Source: Oribacterium sp.
GTDB lineage: Bacteria > Bacillota_A > Clostridia > Lachnospirales > Lachnospiraceae
Length of the DNA stretch: 19,252 bases
Assembly: GCA_017940955.1 (NCBI GenBank)
Contig: JAGAXP010000205.1
Span: forward strand, 1-19,252
Direction: 5' to 3'
A model generated the notes under the pieces. The model searched no databases and was not told the origin of the DNA. It worked only from the letters and a program-made list of their open reading frames with translations. The position numbers and the translations under genes were made by a program. Positions 14,949 through 19,252 of this stretch are shown in pieces (the stretch's first letter is position 1; the number at the start of each line of letters is the position of its first letter).

Positions 14949-14976
14949 ACTTCCGAAGAATAAAACCTCCGGAAGT
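14949..14976 (-). terminator. Intrinsic terminator of the copper operon
   Basis: ACTTCCG (14949-14955) and CGGAAGT (14970-14976) form a stem just after the csoR stop codon. On the - strand the stem is followed by ATTTGTTTTTT. Confidence 0.8.
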
Positions 14977-14988
14977 TATATGGTATTG

Positions 14989-15294
14989 TTATTTCATGGT
15001 TTTCTTCAGAAGCTCACACAGCTCATCCACCGCATCTTCTTTTCCTTCTTTGATGTCCTCCACAACGCAGGACTTAATATGGGAGCTTAAAAGCTCTTTG
15101 TTAAAGGAATTGAGAGAAGCCTGGACCGAACTCACCTGGATAAGGATATCGGGGCAGTATCTGTTGTCCTCGATCATCTTTTTTATCCCGCAGATCTGAC
15201 CTTCTATACGGTTAAGCCTGGTTGTCAGGGCCTTTATCTGCTCAGGGGTTCTGTTCTTATGTCTTACATTTTCTCCGTCACAACAAGCAGGCAT
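14989..15294 (-). CDS. csoR: Copper-sensing repressor, CsoR family
   Basis: A 101-residue all-alpha DNA-binding repressor that leaves its operator when it binds Cu(I). The signature TTRLNRIEGQICGIKKMIE opens the domain. The copper ligands of the Cys-His-Cys type are Cys47 (YCPDIL), His72 and Cys76 (HIKSC), which separates it from nickel/cobalt-type RcnR. The N-terminus adds a short CC-containing stretch. A GTG at 15303 gives a slightly longer reading. The ATG at 15294 is preferred because AAGGTGA, overlapping that GTG, makes a ribosome binding site at good spacing. It lies 10 nt after the copA stop, is co-transcribed with copA, and is followed by a terminator. The operator in the copA promoter implies autoregulation. 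Confidence 0.9.
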   Translation of the reverse strand: MPACCDGENVRHKNRTPEQIKALTTRLNRIEGQICGIKKMIEDNRYCPDILIQVSSVQASLNSFNKELLSSHIKSCVVEDIKEGKEDAVDELCELLKKTMK

Positions 15295-15304
15295 GTCATT
15301 CACC

Positions 15305-15517
15305 TTACTTTACGATGGAAACGAACTCGAAGTCGTGATCCTCCACAGCCTTTTTAATTACTGCCTCATCAACTTCCTTTGAAAGCTCGATAACGGCTGT
15401 TCCGCTGTCGTGGGAAACTGTTGCTGAAGTAACACCGTCAAGAGCCTCCAGAGCCTTCTTAACTGTTGCCTCGCAATGTCCGCACATCATTCCCTTGATA
15501 TTAACTGTTTCTGTCAT
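15305..15517 (-). CDS. copZ: Possible free copper chaperone CopZ from an internal in-frame start in copA
   Basis: Within copA an ATG at 15517 is preceded by AAGGAG (15527-15532) at 9-nt spacing. Starting there gives 70 residues, MTETVNIKGMMCGHCEATVK and onward, which is the normal size of a free CopZ with its MxCxxC copper site. The reading frame is that of copA, with no stop between, so the same residues also form the C-terminus of the long CopA. Whether both products are made cannot be decided from the sequence. The alternative is a plain fusion in which the site is a relic or chance. Confidence 0.45.
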   Translation of the reverse strand: MTETVNIKGMMCGHCEATVKKALEALDGVTSATVSHDSGTAVIELSKEVDEAVIKKAVEDHDFEFVSIVK

Positions 15518-17887
15518 GATTTCATTCTCCTTTTTTGTTTCTTCATTTGTATTTAACTCAGCTTCCTTTTCCGTGGTTGCTGTAGTTTTCCTTATAATTT
15601 TTTTATCCTTTGATGCATCAAATACATCGAAAAGATTCAGTCTCAGGGCATTCATACATACCGTGAAGCTGGAAACGCTCATGGCCGCCGCTCCCACCAT
15701 GGGATTCATTTCGAACTTCCATCCGAAAAGCGCCGAGTAAAAGCCGGCCGCAAGAGGTATGCAGATAACATTGTAAAAGAATGCCCAGAAAAGATTTTCA
15801 TGAATATTCCTTATGGTGGCCCTGCCAAGTCTTATGGCTGCAGCTACATCCGTAAGTTTTGACTTCATGATGACCACGTCGGCAGCGTCAATGGCTACAT
15901 CAGCCCCCGCCCCTATGGCTACACCAAGATCCGATCTTGTTAATGCAGGCGCATCATTGATTCCGTCACCAACCATTGCAACCTTGCCCTTTTTCTGAAG
16001 TTCACGGATAACCGCTTCCTTACCGTCCGGAAGTACCCCGGCTATCACGTGATCAACTCCTGCCTGCTTAGCGATTGCCTGCGCGGTCTTTTCATTATCG
16101 CCTGTGATCATATAGACTTCGATGCCCATACCTTTAAGCTCTTTGATGGCTTTGGCTGAATCCTCTTTTATTGTATCAGAGACAGCAATCATGCCAAGAA
16201 GCTTTTCGTCATCAGAGAAGAACAGCGGTGTCTTTCCCATTTCCGCAAGCTCATCCGATTTTCGACCGATGGTATCGGATGCTCCGAATTTTTCCATCAT
16301 AAACTTACCGGAACCGCCGAATATTTCATGACCTTCAAGCTTAGCTGTTATACCGTTTCCGGGTAATGCTCTGAAGTCACTGACCTCAGAAACAGGAATC
16401 CGGTTTTCATCGGCATAAATCATAACCGCCTTCGCCAAAGGATGTTCAGATTTCTGTTCCAGGGAGGCTGCCAGCCTGATCAGTTCTTCTTGTGTAACAC
16501 CCTCATCAGGTATTATATCCGTAACAACCGGCTCACCCTTAGTTATGGTACCGGTTTTATCAAGAGCAACTATCTCGATACGTCCGGACTGCTCCTGGGA
16601 TGCAGCGGTTTTATATAGGATACCGTTTTTGGCTCCCATTCCGTTACCCACCATGATGGCAACCGGTGTTGCAAGTCCCAAAGCACAGGGGCAGGAAATG
16701 ACCAGAACAGCAACTGCCCTCGGAATGGAGAACTCAACGCCTTTACCCATGAACAGCCAGCTAAATAAAGTAAGTACCGAAACAATGATGACGAAGGGCA
16801 CAAATACCGACGCAACCTGATCTGCAATTCTCGCAATAGGTGCTTTTGTTGCCGCAGCATCCGATACCATATTTATGATCTGGGATAATGTTGTATCCTT
16901 GCCGACTCTGGTAGCCCTTGCCTTTACATATCCTGACTGATTGATGGTTCCTGCGGATACCATATCACCTGCAGCTTTGTCAACCGGTATGGATTCTCCC
17001 GTAAGGGCTGACTCATTTATGGAGGTTTCTCCTTCTTCGATGATTCCGTCCACAGGGATATTCTCTCCGGGTCGTACTACAAAGATGTCTCCGGTTTTAA
17101 CCTCGGCAATAGGAACTTCAGTCTCCTTCCCGTCACGGTAAAGTACCGCGGTTTTAGGAGAAAGCTTCATGAGGCTCTTAAGAGCATCTGTTGTATGTCC
17201 TTTTGACATTGCTTCCAGGAGTTTGCCTACGGTTATGAGCGTAGGTATCATGGCGGCTGTTTCAAAGTAGAGGTTGTGAGCCAAATGATGGACTGTCTCC
17301 GATTCGCCTCTGCCCATGGCGTTTATCATTATATACAGTGAAACCAGAGAATAGGCAAAAGAGGCTGTGGACCCCAAAGCGATGAGTGCATCCATGTTTG
17401 GTGATCCGTCAAACAGCGTCCTGAAGCCGTCTATGAAAAACTTTCGGTTTATATACATCACAACTATTGCGATTAGCATCTGGGTCAATGCATTGGCCGC
17501 GGGATTTTCAAGAAAGGCGGGAACCGGGAATCCTGCCATGTTGTGTCCCATGGAGAGATACATGAGTGCGAGCAGGAGCACTGCAGATCTCAGAAGGCGT
17601 TTCTTTAACACCGGAGTTTCGTGGTCTTTTAATGCCTCTTCCTGGGCTTTAAGGCTGTCTTCGTAGGTGTTTTCATTTGTCTTCTGTGCGCCTTTAACTG
17701 AAGCTCCGTAGCCGGCTTCTTCTACGGCTTTTATTATGTCACATGCTTCAGCGGTGCCGTCGACCATAAGTGTATTGGTCAGAAGCGAGACGTTGGCTTC
17801 TTTAACGCCCGGTACTTTTTTTGCGGCTTTTTCTACTCTGGCCTGACATGCAGCGCAGCTCATGCCGGTTACTATATACTGTTCCAT
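15305..17887 (-). CDS. copA: Cu(I)-exporting P1B-type ATPase CopA with C-terminal CopZ-like domain
   Basis: An 860-residue membrane pump that exports Cu(I) using ATP. The N-terminal HMA domain has CAAC (Cys11, Cys14). Eight membrane spans are expected. The ion site is CPC (Cys399-Pro-Cys401), with further Cu-type residues in FFYNVICIPLAAG and MSVSSFTVCMNALRL. The phosphorylated residue is Asp443 in DKTGT, the SEHPLAKA motif marks the nucleotide domain, and GDGIND lies at 640-645. A typical CopA would end near NLFDVFDASKDKK. Here a charged linker of about 25-30 residues leads to a second HMA domain with MCGHC (Cys802, Cys805). That domain has an internal ribosome binding site and ATG. The ATG at 17887 has GGAGG upstream. 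It heads the copA-csoR operon. Confidence 0.96.
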   Translation of the reverse strand: MEQYIVTGMSCAACQARVEKAAKKVPGVKEANVSLLTNTLMVDGTAEACDIIKAVEEAGYGASVKGAQKTNENTYEDSLKAQEEALKDHETPVLKKRLLRSAVLLLALMYLSMGHNMAGFPVPAFLENPAANALTQMLIAIVVMYINRKFFIDGFRTLFDGSPNMDALIALGSTASFAYSLVSLYIMINAMGRGESETVHHLAHNLYFETAAMIPTLITVGKLLEAMSKGHTTDALKSLMKLSPKTAVLYRDGKETEVPIAEVKTGDIFVVRPGENIPVDGIIEEGETSINESALTGESIPVDKAAGDMVSAGTINQSGYVKARATRVGKDTTLSQIINMVSDAAATKAPIARIADQVASVFVPFVIIVSVLTLFSWLFMGKGVEFSIPRAVAVLVISCPCALGLATPVAIMVGNGMGAKNGILYKTAASQEQSGRIEIVALDKTGTITKGEPVVTDIIPDEGVTQEELIRLAASLEQKSEHPLAKAVMIYADENRIPVSEVSDFRALPGNGITAKLEGHEIFGGSGKFMMEKFGASDTIGRKSDELAEMGKTPLFFSDDEKLLGMIAVSDTIKEDSAKAIKELKGMGIEVYMITGDNEKTAQAIAKQAGVDHVIAGVLPDGKEAVIRELQKKGKVAMVGDGINDAPALTRSDLGVAIGAGADVAIDAADVVIMKSKLTDVAAAIRLGRATIRNIHENLFWAFFYNVICIPLAAGFYSALFGWKFEMNPMVGAAAMSVSSFTVCMNALRLNLFDVFDASKDKKIIRKTTATTEKEAELNTNEETKKENEIMTETVNIKGMMCGHCEATVKKALEALDGVTSATVSHDSGTAVIELSKEVDEAVIKKAVEDHDFEFVSIVK

Positions 17888-17916
17888 CTCGTCCTCCGTG
17901 ATGATCGTTAATCAAT

Positions 17917-17933
17917 ATACCCCCACCCCCTAT
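17917..17933. promoter_or_regulatory. C-run mirror repeat in copA leader, possible second CsoR site
   Basis: ATACCCCCACCCCCTAT is a 17-bp mirror repeat, not an inverted repeat. It carries one proper CsoR-type half-site (ATACCCCC). Its centre lies 36 bp from the centre of the main operator. The copA message would carry two G5 runs here. Confidence 0.35.
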
Positions 17934-17949
17934 CTTGAGGTGTGAGCTA

Positions 17950-17978
17950 AATATACCACCCGGGGGTATGTTAGTCAA
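17950..17978 (-). promoter_or_regulatory. copA promoter (sigma-A type)
   Basis: TTGACT (-35, 17973-17978) and TATATT (-10, 17950-17955) are separated by exactly 17 nt. The start codon of copA is 62 nt downstream of the -10. The spacer and -10 overlap the CsoR-type operator. Confidence 0.8.
17953..17969. promoter_or_regulatory. CsoR operator candidate
   Basis: ATACCACCCGGGGGTAT is a GC-centred pseudo-palindrome with one mismatch and ATAC/GTAT ends, as in known CsoR boxes. It covers the promoter spacer and part of the -10, so bound CsoR would block RNA polymerase until copper is bound. Confidence 0.78.
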
Positions 17979-18001
17979 TACCTGTTTTTTTTAAATGGGA
18001 C

Positions 18002-18156
18002 AGAAAATGCAGGGGATGCGCGACGGCCCACGAGATTGAAAGGACAGTCGGCTTCACATGTTCGCCCCAACTGCACTGACGTGCATCTGGGTCGTACATG
18101 TGAAGCCGACTGTTCTTTCAACTCGCAAGCCTAGCCGCACATCCCCTGCATTTTCT
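18002..18156. repeat. 155-nt nested hairpin element B between rpe and copA promoter
   Basis: Outer arms are perfect over 17 bp (18002-18018, 18140-18156, core GCAGGGGATG). An imperfect collar follows. A 26-nt stem (18036-18061, 18096-18121) has a single change that is G-U as RNA. The tip holds CCCA/TGGG and TGCAC-TGAC-GTGCA. No ORF fits. It ends 24 bp before the copA -35 and begins 26 nt after the rpe stop, so it may serve as the 3' end of rpe. Its layout resembles element A at 12513-12695, though sequence identity is slight. Confidence 0.82.
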
Positions 18157-18181
18157 TCACGTATTGGCTAAAAGTACTTAT

Positions 18182-18838
18182 TTATGCATTATTTATCAAA
18201 GATAAAAATTCTTTGACGTTCGCGGCTGCGTCACCAGCGTAAATGGCGGAGCCGGCAACGATGACGTTGGCTCCGGCTTTGACGATGTCCTGTACGTTTT
18301 CTTTTTTTATGCCGCCGTCGACTTCGAGATCGGCGGAAGAGCCGGTGTCTTCAATCATCTTTCTGACGGCTTTTATTCTGTCAAAGCTTTCGGGAATAAG
18401 CTTCTGGCCGCCGAAACCGGGTTCTACCGTCATGAGAAGGATCATTTCAACTTTATCGAGATATGGTTTCAGTGTAGATACATCTGTACCGGGTTTAATT
18501 GATATTCCTGCACGTTTTCCAAGGCCGTGAATTTTGTCAATAACAGCCATGGGATCCTCAGAGGCTTCCAGATGGAAAGTGATGCCATCGGCTCCGCAAG
18601 CAGCAATCTCCTCGATATATCGGATAGGATCCACGATCATAAGATGTACATCAAAAAAGATATCGCTTGCACTTCTGGCACTCTTGATCACAGGCATTCC
18701 AAGTGATATGGACTTAACAAATACGCCGTCCATGACATCTACATGGAGGTACTCTGCACCCGCATTCTTTACATCAACAATCTGCTGTCCCAGATTCTTG
18801 AAATCCGCAGACAGGATAGAAGGACTTAAAATTCGCAT
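18182..18838 (-). CDS. rpe: Ribulose-phosphate 3-epimerase
   Basis: A 218-residue TIM-barrel enzyme that interconverts ribulose-5-phosphate and xylulose-5-phosphate in the pentose phosphate pathway. Active-site residues are visible: Ser7 in SPSILSADF, His32, Asp34 and Met36 in LHVDVMDG, the His of FFDVHLMI, the EPGFGGQ phosphate loop and the Asp of LEVDGGI. After MDG the usual FVPN is FVKS here, a change in a normally conserved loop, so this may be a divergent copy. GGAG lies about 12 nt before the ATG, which is a rather long spacing. A TATAAT (18890-18895) and a palindrome over the expected -35 lie upstream. With the transaldolase gene it marks pentose phosphate capacity, but the two genes are 9 kb apart. 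Confidence 0.93.
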   Translation of the reverse strand: MRILSPSILSADFKNLGQQIVDVKNAGAEYLHVDVMDGVFVKSISLGMPVIKSARSASDIFFDVHLMIVDPIRYIEEIAACGADGITFHLEASEDPMAVIDKIHGLGKRAGISIKPGTDVSTLKPYLDKVEMILLMTVEPGFGGQKLIPESFDRIKAVRKMIEDTGSSADLEVDGGIKKENVQDIVKAGANVIVAGSAIYAGDAAANVKEFLSLINNA

Positions 18839-18889
18839 TTTCTTCGATTTCTCCTATTTACAATTCTTTTTTCTATTTGTTGTTTCGCT

Positions 18890-18895
18890 ATTATA
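18890..18895 (-). promoter_or_regulatory. Possible -10 of rpe
   Basis: TATAAT on the - strand, 52 nt before the rpe start. No -35 consensus is present at 16-18 nt. That place is taken by the palindrome at 18906-18921. Confidence 0.45.
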
Positions 18896-18905
18896 TATCC
18901 TCACT

Positions 18906-18921
18906 CTTATACGAGTATAAG
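18906..18921. promoter_or_regulatory. 16-bp palindrome upstream of rpe, operator candidate
   Basis: CTTATACGAGTATAAG has perfect 7-bp arms around GA. It covers the region where the rpe -35 should be, so a repressor or activator may bind it. The regulator is unknown. Confidence 0.45.
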
Positions 18922-19221
18922 TCTTACAAAAAACAATTTCTATACATCATTTTATATTCTTTGTTATGTCACGACACAAATCATAAAAGGAATATTGTCT
19001 GACTCTTCATTCGATGTACGAAATCAGCCGGAGCCGGCGGGCATCCATTTGAATGCGTTGAGCCGAGTCGAGAAAAATCAAAATTGGACATCTTAGAGGC
19101 TCTTGGTTCCATTTTTCCTTAGCCCCCTCGCCAAGTCAGATTTTTCATAAAGAAAATATCTGACATTGCTGCCCAAGATTTGTTTTTTAATCTTGGGAGC
19201 CGCGCGGCTTTGAGCGCAAAA
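18922..19221. other. Gene-free right end with several palindromes
   Basis: No convincing ORF. Structures seen: GCCGG-AG-CCGGC (19026-19037); GTCAGAT/ATCTGAC (19135-19141, 19158-19164), extended by TTTTC/GAAAA with one bulge; CCCAAGATT/AATCTTGGG (19172-19180, 19189-19197); and the 12-bp palindrome AGCCGCGCGGCT (19198-19209). They suggest a structured RNA, a repeat element, or the 3' region of an off-window gene. Confidence 0.5.
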
Positions 19222-19243
19222 AAAGAATCCATAAGGATTCTTT
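19222..19243 (-). terminator. Terminator of an off-window - strand gene
   Basis: AAAGAATCC (19222-19230) and GGATTCTTT (19235-19243) enclose a 4-nt loop. On the - strand the stem runs into a T7 run. A TAA on the - strand at 19249-19251 may be the stop codon of that gene, but only 3 nt of it would be visible. Confidence 0.75.
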
Positions 19244-19252
19244 CTTTGTTAG

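Noticed and set aside
15295..15303. GTG start for CsoR
   Set aside because: The GTG forms part of the likely AAGGTGA ribosome binding site of the ATG at 15294. The difference is three residues only.

Overview
The window reads like a chromosome segment of a pectin-using, anaerobic Lachnospiraceae-type Firmicute (Butyrivibrio, Lachnospira or a relative). This is inferred from gene content: a class 3 (Firmicutes-type) fructose-1,6-bisphosphatase, CUT1 sugar-transport genes, strong AGGAGG ribosome binding sites, moderate GC genes with AT-rich gaps, and palindromic intergenic repeats. Only the pectinesterase gene is on the + strand. All other genes are on the - strand.

Positions 1-8528 are a pectin-oligosaccharide module. 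A - strand operon runs GH28 polygalacturonase, lipoprotein substrate-binding protein, two CUT1 permeases, GH105 unsaturated uronyl hydrolase, and then an AraC-type regulator cut by the left edge. A CE8 pectinesterase is divergent from it across a 571-nt AT-rich control region. The three enzymes show no signal peptide and the binding protein has a clear lipobox. The natural reading is that partly methylated oligogalacturonides are imported and then demethylated and cut inside the cell. No transporter ATPase is present, so a shared MsmX-type ATPase must be encoded elsewhere.

Positions 8542-12343 hold central carbon genes: a TalC-type transaldolase, a FadR-type GntR regulator upstream of it, and fbp preceded by a possible 11-codon leader ORF. 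A perfect 23-bp-arm palindrome lies between the fbp terminator and gntR.

Positions 12513-14976 hold a 183-nt nested hairpin element, an FtsH protease with an unusual Asn-rich N-terminus, and a second copy of the palindrome family.

Positions 14989-17978 are a copper-efflux operon, copA-csoR, under a sigma-A promoter whose spacer carries a CsoR-type operator. CopA ends in a second metal-binding domain, and that segment has its own Shine-Dalgarno site and ATG. A free CopZ chaperone could therefore be made from the same gene.

Positions 18002-19252 hold another nested hairpin (155 nt), a ribulose-phosphate 3-epimerase gene, and a gene-free right end with several palindromes and a terminator for an off-window - strand gene. 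No tRNA, rRNA, CRISPR array or transposase gene was seen.
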